Position numbers and translations under genes: made by a program. Shown one piece after another: positions 46,884-54,867 of a stretch of DNA of 64,000 nucleotides (position 1 is its first letter; every line of letters begins with the position of its first letter). Under the pieces are notes generated by a model, which was given only the letters and a program-made list of their open reading frames with translations, was not told the origin of the DNA and ran no database searches. Where the stretch lies: assembly GCA_963720695.1 (NCBI GenBank), contig CAVRGG010000004.1:682001-746000 (forward strand). Reading direction: 5' to 3'. This DNA is from UBA668 sp963720695 (GTDB taxonomy: Bacteria > Actinomycetota > Acidimicrobiia > Acidimicrobiales > Ilumatobacteraceae).

Positions 46884-49736
46884 ATGCAACTGCGGATTCT
46901 GGGGCAGGTCAGGATCGTCGACGACGATGGTGTCGAGGCCGCCCTGCGCCCGCAGCTGCGACGGCTCGCCGCGATGCTGGCGGTGGTCGAAGGTGCCACG
47001 CTGTCCACCGATCAGATCGCGGAACGCCTCACCGGCGGCCGGGTCGAGAGCTCCGCGGTCCGCACCGCCGTGTCGCGGCTACGGGCCGTCCTCGGTCCGA
47101 GGCTGGAGACGACTGCGGCGGGCTACCGGCTCCTGCTGACCGACGAGGAACTCGACGCGCGTTGGTTCGACGTACTGCGCGCTCGCGCCGCTGGTGCCGA
47201 GGCCGGGGACGCGATCGCGTCGCTCTCCGAGGCGATGGAGCTGTGGCGTGGTGCGGCCCTGGCCGACTTCGCCGACGAACCATGGGCCTCGGCACCCGCA
47301 GCCCGCCTCGACCACGCGCGTTCGGCCGTGCTCGAGGACCTCGCCGAAGCCCTGATCGGCCAGGATCGGCTCCACGACGCCGTCGAACTGCTGGAGCGCC
47401 ACCGGGCCACGGAGTCGTACCGCGAGCGGCCGGTCGAGTTGCTGATGGAGGCGCTCGCCGCATCCGGTCGTACGACGGAGGCCCTGCGCGCCTACCAGCG
47501 CTTCCGGACCGTGCTGCGTGACGACATCGGGATCGAGCCGTCGCAGGCGCTGCGCGACCTCGAACGGCGACTGCTCACCGATGACGGTGTGCCACCGCGC
47601 CCGGCTGCGTCGGGCGACGGTCGAGCGGTGCCGGGCAACCTGTCCGCGCCGGTGGACTCACTCATCGGGCGTCGCGACGACGCGGCCCGAGTCGTCACTC
47701 AGCTGGACGCGTCGCGTCTCGTCACGCTGACCGGGGTCGGCGGGGTCGGCAAGAGCCGGCTCGCGATGGAGGTGGCATGGGGTACCCGCACGCGACACCC
47801 CGACGGTGTCTGGCTCGTCGAGCTGGCGCCGGTCTCCGACGCGGGGGCGGTCGTGCACGTCATCGCCGGCACCGTCGGCGCCCGCTCGGAACCGGGGTCG
47901 GGACGACTCGACGCCGTCGTCGCCGAGCTCGGTCAGCGGCACGTGCTGCTCGTGGTCGACAACTGCGAGCACGTGCGGATCGTCGCCGGCGAGGTCGTGG
48001 CAGAGCTGATCGGCCGCTGCCCCCACCTGACCGTGCTGGCCACCAGCCGGGAGCCGTTGCGCCTGCCGGGTGAGCAGGTCGTCCCAGTGACGCCGCTCGA
48101 CGACATCGACGGTGCCGACCTGTTCTGCGCGAGGGCCACCGAGGTGGATGACGGGTTCGTGGCCGACGCGGCGGTGCGCCGCGCCATCACCGAGATCTGC
48201 CACCGGCTCGACGGGGTGCCGTTGGCGATCGAGCTCGCCGCTGCGAGGACCCGCACGCTCACCCCCGCCGAATTGCTCGCCCGCCTGGAGGACAGCTTCC
48301 GGCTCCTGCATGCGGGTCCGGAGCGGGTCGAGCGGCACCGCACGATGGATGCCGCCATCGACTGGTCCGTGCAGAGCCTCGACGACGAGGAGCGGCGCGT
48401 CTGGCAACGCCTGTCGGTGTTCGCCGGCGGGTTCGACCTGACCGCGGCGGAGGTGGTGTGCGGGTTCGGCGTGCTGGACGGCGCGGTGGTCGTCGACCTG
48501 CTCGGCTCGCTGGTCGACAAGTCCATGGTCGCCGTGGACCGGCGGAGCAGTGCGACCAGGTATCGCCTCTTGGAGACCCTGCGCGAGTTCGCCCATCGCC
48601 TCCTCCACGGGCTGTCCGATGACGACGCCGACGAGGTCGACACGCTGCACGAGCGGCACTGCGCGCACTACGGCCAGGTGGCGCGCCAGATCTTCACCCT
48701 GAACCGGGATCAGCACTTCGGCGAGGCGTCGTCGTTGCTCGAGGCCGAGTGGGACAACATGCGAGCCGCCGTCGCGTGGGCGGTCGAGATGGACCGGCCG
48801 TTGCTGGCGGCGGAGATCATCCGCGACCTGGAGAGCGGCATGGAGACGTTCCGGGTCGAGCACGCCCAGTGGGTGTCCATCGTGCGGCCGATGATCCCCA
48901 CCGAACACCCCCTCGCGGGTTGGTTGTGCTGCATCGACGTCCAGTGGTCGCTCGTGCTCGGCAACCCCGCCGAGGCACTCGCACTGGCCGCAGCAGGCCT
49001 GGCCACCGACTTCGGTGGGCAGTTCGACAGCCGGCGGTTCCTCCTCAGCAGGATCGCCGAGGCGGAGGTCATGTGCGGCCGCCCCGAGGCCGGGTACGCG
49101 GCCGCGCTGGAGGCGCTCGCCGGGGCCGACGACGACCCGCTGCTCGGCCTGTACCTGGGTGCGGCGTGCCGGGCGGGGTGGGTCGCCGAGCCGACGGCGG
49201 TGGCGGGCTACGCGGACCGGCTCGCAGGGGTGGCTGCACGGAACGGTCGTTGGGACGATCGCGCCCGCGCGTCGCACGCAGCCGGCATCGCGGCCCTGGT
49301 CGACGACGACCCGCGTCGTGCGCTCGGATGTTTCCGCCGTGGCCTGCAGGAGGCGCAGGGCATCGTCGGACTGATGGGAGAGGCCCTGCAGGCGATCGCC
49401 ACGGCCACGGCGCTGCTCGGTGGTCACGACGTCGAGCCCGCGTTCGTCGACGCCCTCACGTTCCTGTCCGACAACAGCAACTGGATGTACACCTGGACCA
49501 CGCTCGAGCAGCTGGCCATCCACTGGGTGCACACCGGCAACGACGACGCCGCTGCGGTCGTCCTCGGCCACCTGCGGGCGAACGGCCGCGGCGACGGGGT
49601 GGCCCGCGAGGCCCGCCGCTGGGCCGACGGGGTCGTCGATGCGCGAGCCGAGCTGCACGCCGCCGTGACCGGCGGCGCGAGGATGACCAGCACCGCGATC
49701 GTCGACTTCGCGCTCGATCAGCTCAGCGGGCGCTGA
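46884..49736 (+). CDS. SARP/AfsR-type regulator (BTAD, NB-ARC ATPase, TPR-like tail)
   Basis: 950 aa. Residues 1-95: OmpR-like winged helix (QLRILGQVRIVDDDG, SSAVRTAVSRLRAVLG). 100-240: bacterial transcriptional activator domain, ending EALRAYQRFRTVLRDDIGIEPSQAL. 265-540: NB-ARC-like ATPase with P-loop LTGVGGVGKSRLAMEVAW, Walker B VLLVVDNCEH, TSREPLRLPGEQV and GVPLAIELAAAR. 600-950: helical TPR-like region. The family activates secondary metabolism or stress genes in response to nucleotide and ligand state. A ribosome-binding site (CAAGGA) precedes the ATG. Targets unknown; no biosynthetic cluster is in the window. Confidence 0.92.
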   Translation: MQLRILGQVRIVDDDGVEAALRPQLRRLAAMLAVVEGATLSTDQIAERLTGGRVESSAVRTAVSRLRAVLGPRLETTAAGYRLLLTDEELDARWFDVLRARAAGAEAGDAIASLSEAMELWRGAALADFADEPWASAPAARLDHARSAVLEDLAEALIGQDRLHDAVELLERHRATESYRERPVELLMEALAASGRTTEALRAYQRFRTVLRDDIGIEPSQALRDLERRLLTDDGVPPRPAASGDGRAVPGNLSAPVDSLIGRRDDAARVVTQLDASRLVTLTGVGGVGKSRLAMEVAWGTRTRHPDGVWLVELAPVSDAGAVVHVIAGTVGARSEPGSGRLDAVVAELGQRHVLLVVDNCEHVRIVAGEVVAELIGRCPHLTVLATSREPLRLPGEQVVPVTPLDDIDGADLFCARATEVDDGFVADAAVRRAITEICHRLDGVPLAIELAAARTRTLTPAELLARLEDSFRLLHAGPERVERHRTMDAAIDWSVQSLDDEERRVWQRLSVFAGGFDLTAAEVVCGFGVLDGAVVVDLLGSLVDKSMVAVDRRSSATRYRLLETLREFAHRLLHGLSDDDADEVDTLHERHCAHYGQVARQIFTLNRDQHFGEASSLLEAEWDNMRAAVAWAVEMDRPLLAAEIIRDLESGMETFRVEHAQWVSIVRPMIPTEHPLAGWLCCIDVQWSLVLGNPAEALALAAAGLATDFGGQFDSRRFLLSRIAEAEVMCGRPEAGYAAALEALAGADDDPLLGLYLGAACRAGWVAEPTAVAGYADRLAGVAARNGRWDDRARASHAAGIAALVDDDPRRALGCFRRGLQEAQGIVGLMGEALQAIATATALLGGHDVEPAFVDALTFLSDNSNWMYTWTTLEQLAIHWVHTGNDDAAAVVLGHLRANGRGDGVAREARRWADGVVDARAELHAAVTGGARMTSTAIVDFALDQLSGR

Positions 49737-49819
49737 GCCCGACCGGCTTCTGGTCAGCGATCTGCCCGACCGGCTTCTGGTCAGCGATGTTCTCGGATCC
49801 CGGGAACATCACTGACCAG
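49737..49819. repeat. Direct repeat plus 43-bp palindrome (family member 2)
   Basis: A 25-bp sequence beginning GCCCGACCGGCTTC is repeated exactly at 49737-49761 and 49764-49788. The second copy leads into a 20-3-20 palindrome at 49777-49819: left arm CTGGTCAGCGATGTTCTCGG, loop ATC, right arm to 49819, with one C/A mismatch and one T/G wobble. It matches member 1 at 35 of 43 positions. Lies between two convergent genes, where it could also end transcription. Confidence 0.85.
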
Positions 49820-49836
49820 TTGCGGCCGATCCGAGC

Positions 49837-50625
49837 TCAGTCACCGGCGTCGAGGAGTCGTTCGATCTCGTCCATCGTGGCCCGTTGCTGAGCGAGGAGC
49901 TCGCGCAGCCGGTCGGACGACGTGTCGGAGCCGGCGTCGACCTGTTCGGGAGTGTCGGCCGCCCTCGCCCTGCGATCCGACAGGAAGATGTTCGCCAGGA
50001 ACCCGGTGAAGGTGCCGAAGATGCCGACCCCGACGACGATGATCATCGCCCCGATGATCCGCCCGGCGACGGACACCGGATAGCGATCGCCGTAGCCGAC
50101 GGTCGAGATCGTGACGAGCACGTACCAGACGGCGTCGCCCGCCGAGACGATGTTGGCCTGAGCCTGGTGCTGCTCGACACGCAGGATCGCCAGGCTGCCG
50201 AACTCCAGGACGAGGATGCCCAGCAGCAACAACGTCAGCAGCGCGCTCTCGGCGCGGTCGTCGACGATGGAGCGCAGCACCCGGCGAGCGCCGTAGGTGC
50301 GGACGAGCTCGACCACGCGGATCAACCTGAACAGGCGGAAGACCTTGAGATGCGGGATCGGCAGGCTCGCGAGGAGATCCGCCCAGCCGAACTGACGGAA
50401 GAAGTACTCCCGCTTCGACTCGGCGGAGAACAGCCGGTAGAGGAAGTCGACGAGGAAGATGACGCTGAGTACCAGGTTCATCATCGCCAGGACGACGTCG
50501 AGGTGGTGATCGTCGATCACCGCCAGCAGCACCAGGTTGACGATCGACAGCACCGAGAGCAGCCCGATGAAGATCTCGTAGCTGCTGCTGTCGAGCGGTC
50601 GCGGTCGGTGATCCCGGATGGCCAT
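49837..50625 (-). CDS. Voltage-gated-type potassium channel, six TM
   Basis: 262 aa. S1-S4-like helices, with a basic S4 (LKVFRLFRLIRVVELVRTYG), pore helix and selectivity filter TISTVGYGDRYPVS, final pore helix IIGAMIIVVGVGIFGTFTGFLANIFL, and a C-terminal coiled stretch (LRELLAQQRATMDEIERLLDAG) likely helping tetramerise. Should conduct K+ across the cytoplasmic membrane. Single gene; no regulatory RCK/TrkA domain. Confidence 0.9.
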   Translation of the reverse strand: MAIRDHRPRPLDSSSYEIFIGLLSVLSIVNLVLLAVIDDHHLDVVLAMMNLVLSVIFLVDFLYRLFSAESKREYFFRQFGWADLLASLPIPHLKVFRLFRLIRVVELVRTYGARRVLRSIVDDRAESALLTLLLLGILVLEFGSLAILRVEQHQAQANIVSAGDAVWYVLVTISTVGYGDRYPVSVAGRIIGAMIIVVGVGIFGTFTGFLANIFLSDRRARAADTPEQVDAGSDTSSDRLRELLAQQRATMDEIERLLDAGD

Positions 50626-50666
50626 CGCGATTGTCTAGCCGAATCGCTTCTGCGACCGTGAGTTAC

Positions 50667-51098
50667 TCACGACAGTTGGTTGCCGATCCGTTGGATCTCG
50701 TCGATCTCGCCGGGCGCCTGTTCCCACGGCAGCCCGATGGCGTCCTTGCCGGGCTGGTCCTTGAACCGCGGGATGACGTGCAGGTGGAAGTGGAACACGC
50801 TCTGCCATGCTTCCGCTCCGCTGCAGTTCAGGAGGTTGACACCGTCTGACCCAAGCCGGTCCCGAGCTCGTGTGGCGATCTCTTGCGCGAGGTGGACGCA
50901 CGCCGCAAGGTCTTCGCCGGTGATGTCGAGCAGGTCGGTCGAGTGCGTTCGCGGCACGACAAGGGCATGGCCGCGGGTGACGGGGTTGATGTCCATGAAT
51001 GCGATCGCCCTGTCCGTCTGGGCGATCGTCGTCGACGGGACCGCACCGGCGACGATTCGACAGAAGATGCAGTCAGGGTCGGCGTGCACCAACGGCAC
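50667..51098 (-). CDS. HIT family nucleotide-binding protein
   Basis: 143 aa from GTG 51098. CIFCRIVAGAVPSTTIAQTD at the N-terminus, INPVTRGHALVVP, and the histidine triad HFHLHVIPRF. HIT proteins of the HINT branch hydrolyse adenosine phosphoramidates and related nucleotides. The frame is open for another ~34 codons upstream, but that part lacks family similarity, so the GTG is preferred. Confidence 0.88.
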   Translation of the reverse strand: MPLVHADPDCIFCRIVAGAVPSTTIAQTDRAIAFMDINPVTRGHALVVPRTHSTDLLDITGEDLAACVHLAQEIATRARDRLGSDGVNLLNCSGAEAWQSVFHFHLHVIPRFKDQPGKDAIGLPWEQAPGEIDEIQRIGNQLS

Positions 51099-51243
51099 AT
51101 TACTGATGCGTCGGCCATCAACTGCCGGGCGGCCGCCGAATCGCCACTCGCCCGGTGTCTCGGACAGCCGTGCTCGTGAGCAGCGACTCGGACCGACCAC
51201 GGCTGCCGACCCGATCAGCCGCGATCAGTAGGGTCGAGCCACG

Positions 51244-51813
51244 ATGAACGTCGACGACCCGGCGCCGAGGCCCTACGTCGTGGTCATCTCCGGCGCCCCC
51301 GGCTCCGGGAAGACCACCCTCGGTTGGGAGCTGTCGCGCCGTTTGCATGTTCCGTTCATCAGCAGGGACGACATCAAGACGGGACTGCACGTCACACATC
51401 GAAGCGACGACCCCCACGAGGTCTGGCGGTTTGCGCAGGTCGCATTCGACACGTTCTTCGCAGCAGTGACCCACTTCGTCAGTGCGGGAGTCAGCGTGGT
51501 GATCGAGGCCGCCTTCCACGCCGAGCATGCGCCGGCTGATCTGGAACGCATTGGCCGGCATGCGACGCTCATCCACATCGCGCTCGACACGCCGACCCAG
51601 GTGTCACTTCGCCGGTATCGAGCACGTGCTGTGGAGGGGAGCCGCCACCCTGCTCACAACGACCTGCACTTCGCCGCTCAGATGGAGTCCGGTGCAAAGG
51701 ACGTGTCGGTCTACGAACTCGACCTCGATGTGCCGTCACTTCGAGTCGACGCCACGGACGGCTGGTCTCCGTCCCTTGCCGAGATCGCCGACTTCGTCGA
51801 CACGCATCGCTGA
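51244..51813 (+). CDS. P-loop kinase-like ATPase (zeta/Chp-like small kinase)
   Basis: 189 aa. Walker A in VVVISGAPGSGKTTLGWELS, followed by FISRDDIKTGL and SVVIEAAFHAEHAPADL (a Walker B-like strand ending in Glu); lid-like Arg residues in SLRRYRARAVEG. This is the layout of small kinases acting on metabolites or sugars (AAA_33 type); zeta toxins share it, but there is no antitoxin gene here. Last gene before the accessory island; the first ACAD-end repeat starts 4 bp after its stop. Confidence 0.75.
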   Translation: MNVDDPAPRPYVVVISGAPGSGKTTLGWELSRRLHVPFISRDDIKTGLHVTHRSDDPHEVWRFAQVAFDTFFAAVTHFVSAGVSVVIEAAFHAEHAPADLERIGRHATLIHIALDTPTQVSLRRYRARAVEGSRHPAHNDLHFAAQMESGAKDVSVYELDLDVPSLRVDATDGWSPSLAEIADFVDTHR

Positions 51814-51816
51814 CCG

Positions 51817-51898
51817 GCCGACGGAGCGCTAGCTGCACAGCTTCTTCGCGATCACCCATGCGTTGGATCTGGTTGGTGCCCTTGTCGATCTGGGTGGT
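51817..51898. repeat. ACAD 3'-end repeat, copy A (left edge of the island)
   Basis: Minus-strand reading gives a damaged copy of the ACAD C-terminus (TQIDKGTNQIQRM, then a one-base insertion in the ATCACC run). Relative to the real gene end (copy D) it has three substitutions and one insertion over 68 bp. Its left flank GGCCGACG-AGCGCTAGCTG is shared with copy C. Interpreted as an old attachment-site remnant. Confidence 0.7.
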
Positions 51899-51979
51899 AA
51901 TTCCAGGTCGTCCAGCCAGCGTCCACGAGTTGCGGATCGACCGAGCCAGGGCCGGGCACGGACCTCACCGCGGTCGGTG

Positions 51980-52675
51980 TCATCGAATGCCGACGAGATC
52001 AAGTACGACATCGAGGCCCCGTTGCCGGAAGCTCGGCGGAGGCGGAACGATGAGGCATGTGATCCCGACGGCTGCGGCCGCACCGTCATGGCTGGCGCGA
52101 TCCCCCACCATCAGAACACGGTCGGGCTGCTCACCGAAGAACTCGAGCGCCGCAAGGAAGATGTCAGGACTTGGTTTCTGCACACCGAGCTCAAATGAGA
52201 GGCACCAGTGATCGATGAGATCCCCGATCCCGTGACCATCCGCATGAGTTCGTAGGTCGACATGAATGTCGCTGACCACGCCGACGCGGACGCCGCTCGC
52301 CTTCAACTCGGTCAGCACGCCGCCGACGTCCGGGTAGATCGGATGAAAGCCCGCCGACCCGAGCAGCCGATACATGGAATCAGCCAGGCCACGATCGAGT
52401 CCCGCATGCTCGGCGATCAGATCCTTGTAGGCACGGTGAGCCTCGGCTGACGTGTCCTCGATCAACGCCGCAGCCTTGACTTCGTCGACCACCTCGGCGG
52501 CCGAGATCCGCTCGCAGATGCCACGAACGACCTCTGGTGACGATGGGCGGCCGATCAGCTCGAGGGCCAGCGCGACGTGCTCGAACAGCGTCGGATAGTG
52601 AGCCAGTGTCAGCATCCAGTCGAACAGAACGATGTCGAATCGCCGTCGTGGTCCATCCAATTCGGTCGATGCCAT
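51980..52675 (-). CDS. HAD-superfamily hydrolase with a variant motif I
   Basis: 231 aa from ATG 52675. HAD layout: motif I VLFDWMLTLAH, cap region of helices, motif II GVVSDIHVD, motif III Lys in GVQKPSPDIF, motif IV VLMVGDRASHDGAAAAVG. The usual DxD of motif I is D-W-M: the nucleophilic Asp remains but the acid/base Asp is Met, so ordinary phosphatase chemistry may be impaired; phosphonatase-type HADs also vary here. Followed within the island by a 90-residue gene on the same strand (upstream, 11 bp). Confidence 0.8.
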   Translation of the reverse strand: MASTELDGPRRRFDIVLFDWMLTLAHYPTLFEHVALALELIGRPSSPEVVRGICERISAAEVVDEVKAAALIEDTSAEAHRAYKDLIAEHAGLDRGLADSMYRLLGSAGFHPIYPDVGGVLTELKASGVRVGVVSDIHVDLRTHADGHGIGDLIDHWCLSFELGVQKPSPDIFLAALEFFGEQPDRVLMVGDRASHDGAAAAVGITCLIVPPPPSFRQRGLDVVLDLVGIR

Positions 52676-52686
52676 CTGGTGTTCCG

Positions 52687-52959
52687 CTACGCAGACAACA
52701 GGTAGGTGCGGCGCATGGCCCCGGCGTGCTCGAGCGTGTCGCCGGGCAGGAACTCGAGGTGCACTTTCACACCCGTCGGCCGCTCCGTCAGCGACGCGAC
52801 ACGGGCGCACTTCGGGTCCTCCGCGTCGCCCGTGATGACGCTCGCACCCTCGACGATGCGCTCGGGATGGACAGCGTCGTCGAGGAAGGTCCACGGCAGA
52901 CCTGTGTGATCGATCTGCGTGGGATCGCACGGGATGTCGATACCTACCGGAACGCTCAT
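52687..52959 (-). CDS. Small island protein, 90 aa (paralogue of 56322-56534)
   Basis: Opens MSVPVGIDIPCDPTQIDHTG, then LPWTFLDDAVHPERIVEGASV and ITGDAEDPKCARVASLTERP, ending MRRTYLLSA. Nearly every residue from PWT to the end has a counterpart in the 70-residue protein at 56.4 kb, and each copy lies just left of an ACAD-end repeat. No domain recognised; no membrane segment. The pairing with att-like repeats suggests a mobile-element gene, perhaps an accessory or immunity-type factor. Confidence 0.7.
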   Translation of the reverse strand: MSVPVGIDIPCDPTQIDHTGLPWTFLDDAVHPERIVEGASVITGDAEDPKCARVASLTERPTGVKVHLEFLPGDTLEHAGAMRRTYLLSA

Positions 52960-53291
52960 GATGGCCACCTCCCACGGCGCTTGTACGGATTCGCTTCCGA
53001 CCGAACCCCGCCAGCAACGCCTCGGCCCGACGATACTCGGCGCTCCCGAGCAGCAGATCGTGGTGGGGTGCGTCATACGGCGGGAGGAGACCGATGCCAG
53101 CACATCGCACCGTGCGACGGTCGACGCGGCGAACGTAGTTCTCGACGACAGAGCGCCGGCGCCATCGACGGTGAGGATGACACTCTCCGAAGACATGGAC
53201 TGTCCCTCGTACGAGTACTCACGAGCCCGGCGAAGGCAGTGCTCGACGGTCTTGTCCCTCGAGTCAACTGGCACCAGATGGCACGAAACCC
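52960..53291. other. 332-bp gap without a clear gene
   Basis: No convincing start plus coding pattern on either strand. A minus-strand stretch near 52985-53075 translates to APHHDLLLGSAEYRRAEALL and a few more protein-like residues, then loses frame, so it may be the remnant of a small decayed gene. The rest shows no recognisable feature before the ACAD-end repeat. Confidence 0.5.
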
Positions 53292-53360
53292 TTACAGGGC
53301 GAGCTTCTTGGCGATCACCATGCGCTGGATCTCGTTGGTGCCCTCGTGGATCTGGGTGGT
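53292..53360. repeat. ACAD 3'-end repeat, copy B (divergent ACAD variant)
   Basis: Minus-strand translation TTQIHEGTNEIQRMVIAKKL-AL-stop is an intact but different ACAD C-terminus (IHEGTNE and KKLAL, where copies C/D have IYEGTNQ and KKLFS). The right-hand flank (from 53361) is homologous to that of copy C. Suggests an attachment site derived from a different host ACAD allele. Confidence 0.75.
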
Positions 53361-53591
53361 CTGGCGCGACCGTCCGTCTTGTGTTGCATCGTGCTGCACG
53401 GTGAGGCTGAGCGACGACGACAGTCCGTCGCGTCTTGGGCCGTGTTGGCGTGTCTCGTCCAGTACTAGGGATGAAACTGGGGGTGAGCACCTCCGGGGCC
53501 GGTGTTCAGAGGCCTCGAACTCGGCGCGCGTCAGTGATTCACGCGATTATGTGCGGACGCGAGCAGTTGCATATTGCGCACAGAGCGGGCA
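53361..53591. other. Element-end segment with paired ACTAGGG-type repeats
   Basis: About 240 bp homologous to 56630-56870, including ACAGTCCGTCGCG, a stretch around GTCCAGTACTAGGGATG, and the terminal block GATTATGTGC ... CAGAGCGGGCATT. ACTAGGGATG (53464-53473) is followed 12 bp later by ACTGGGGGTG (53476-53485). No gene seen. Read as the left end of an integrated element. Confidence 0.65.
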
Positions 53592-54867
53592 TTATCCGGG
53601 TGATCCTGTCAAGGGGTGTTGGCGGAGGAGCTGGTCGAAGAGGTCGGCTCTGGTGGGCTGGTGGTGTTCGCGGGCGTGGTCTCGTTGGCGTAGCAGGACG
53701 GGGTGGAACTCGAGGCTGGTGCTGAAGTGGGCGCAGGTCTCGCAGATCGATTCGTAGCGGCAGTCGAGCAGGGCGGGTCGTTCGCAGTAGCCGTTGGCGA
53801 GCATGCGGTGGTGTTCGGCGCGGAGCAGCCGCATTGCGGGGTCCTCGACGTCGGGGGCGAGATCGTCGGTGTCGTAGAGGGCTTCGACGTTGGCGGTGAC
53901 GCGGTCGTATTCGGCTGCGACGGTGCGGTTGGCGATGCGTGCGTAGCGGCGGGTCATGTCCAGGGATCGGTGGCCGAGCAGCGCGGCGATCGCGTCGAGG
54001 GACATGCCACGGTTGATGGCTTGGGTGGCCAGGGTGTGGCGGAAGCGGTGCGGGTGGAGGTGGCCGATCCCGGCGTGGCGGGCGATGGTGTTGCACATCC
54101 GGGTGACGGTGTGGCGGCTGATCGGCTCACCGTGTTTGGTCAGCAGGCGGCCGCTGGTCCCGGTGGGGGTAGTCGTCTTCCAGGTGGTGATCAGCTCGAC
54201 GAGTTGTGGGTGCAGTGGGACATAGCGGTCGTTGCGGAGTTTGCCGATCGGGATGCGCAGCCAGTGGGTGTCACCGATGCGGACCATCGCGTCGGCTTCG
54301 AGCCCGCAGAGCTCGGAGACGCGCATGCCGGTGCGGGCGAGGAGCTCGAGCGTGAGGCGGCGCAGCGGGTCGGTGTCGGCGTGCACGGCGCGCATCAGTT
54401 GGGTGAACTCTCCGTCGTCGAGGAACCGTGGCAGCGGTTCGTCTTCGCGTGGGAGATCCCCGAGGAACATCGGCACTCGTGGTGGGGCGTCGGGCCAGTC
54501 CCATTCGCTGATCCGGGTGAAGAACATGCGCAGCATCGACAGGCAGCGGCGAACGGTCGCGGTCTTGGGTGGTGACCCGTTTCGTGTTGGGACGGTGACG
54601 AGATCGATCTTGAAGGCTTCGATGTGTCGGCGGGTGACGTCACGCACGCGCGACGATCTCGGAGTGGTTGTCGTGGAGGAAGCGGGCGAAGCGGAACAGA
54701 TCCGCGTTGACCGCGTCGATCGTCGCGGGTCGCAACGACACGGCGATCTGGTCCAGGTAGTTGCTGATCGTGGCCGTGAGCACGGGTGCGTGAGCGTGCA
54801 GGTGTTCCCACCCGGCACGCACCCGCGGTGGCTCGCACGCGACGTCGATGGCGTGGGCGGCGGTCAT
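53592..54867 (-). pseudogene. Tyrosine recombinase with a Cys-rich tail, frameshifted
   Basis: Should run from ATG 54867 (ATGA overlap with the recombinase upstream) to 53592. The N-terminal SAM-like domain is in one frame (NYLDQIAVSLRPATIDAVNA, FARFLHDNHSEIVARA) and stops. The rest continues one frame over from RVRDVTRRHIEAFKID; loss of a CG pair at about 54641-54650 explains it. The catalytic domain is otherwise complete: Arg in RTGMRVSELCG, Lys in GKLRNDRYVPL, HPHRFRHTLA, LGHRSL, Tyr in MTRRYARIA. A C-terminal extension with CRYESICETCAHF looks zinc-binding, as in transposon-type recombinases acting in pairs. Confidence 0.8.

Noticed and set aside
46782..46889. Longer start of the SGNH-like protein overlapping the SARP gene
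   Set aside because: The extra residues precede the membrane anchor without similarity and would overlap the divergent SARP start and its ribosome-binding site.
51244..51813. Zeta-type toxin of a toxin-antitoxin pair
   Set aside because: Walker A and size fit, but there is no epsilon-like antitoxin beside it and the motif set fits generic small metabolite kinases better.
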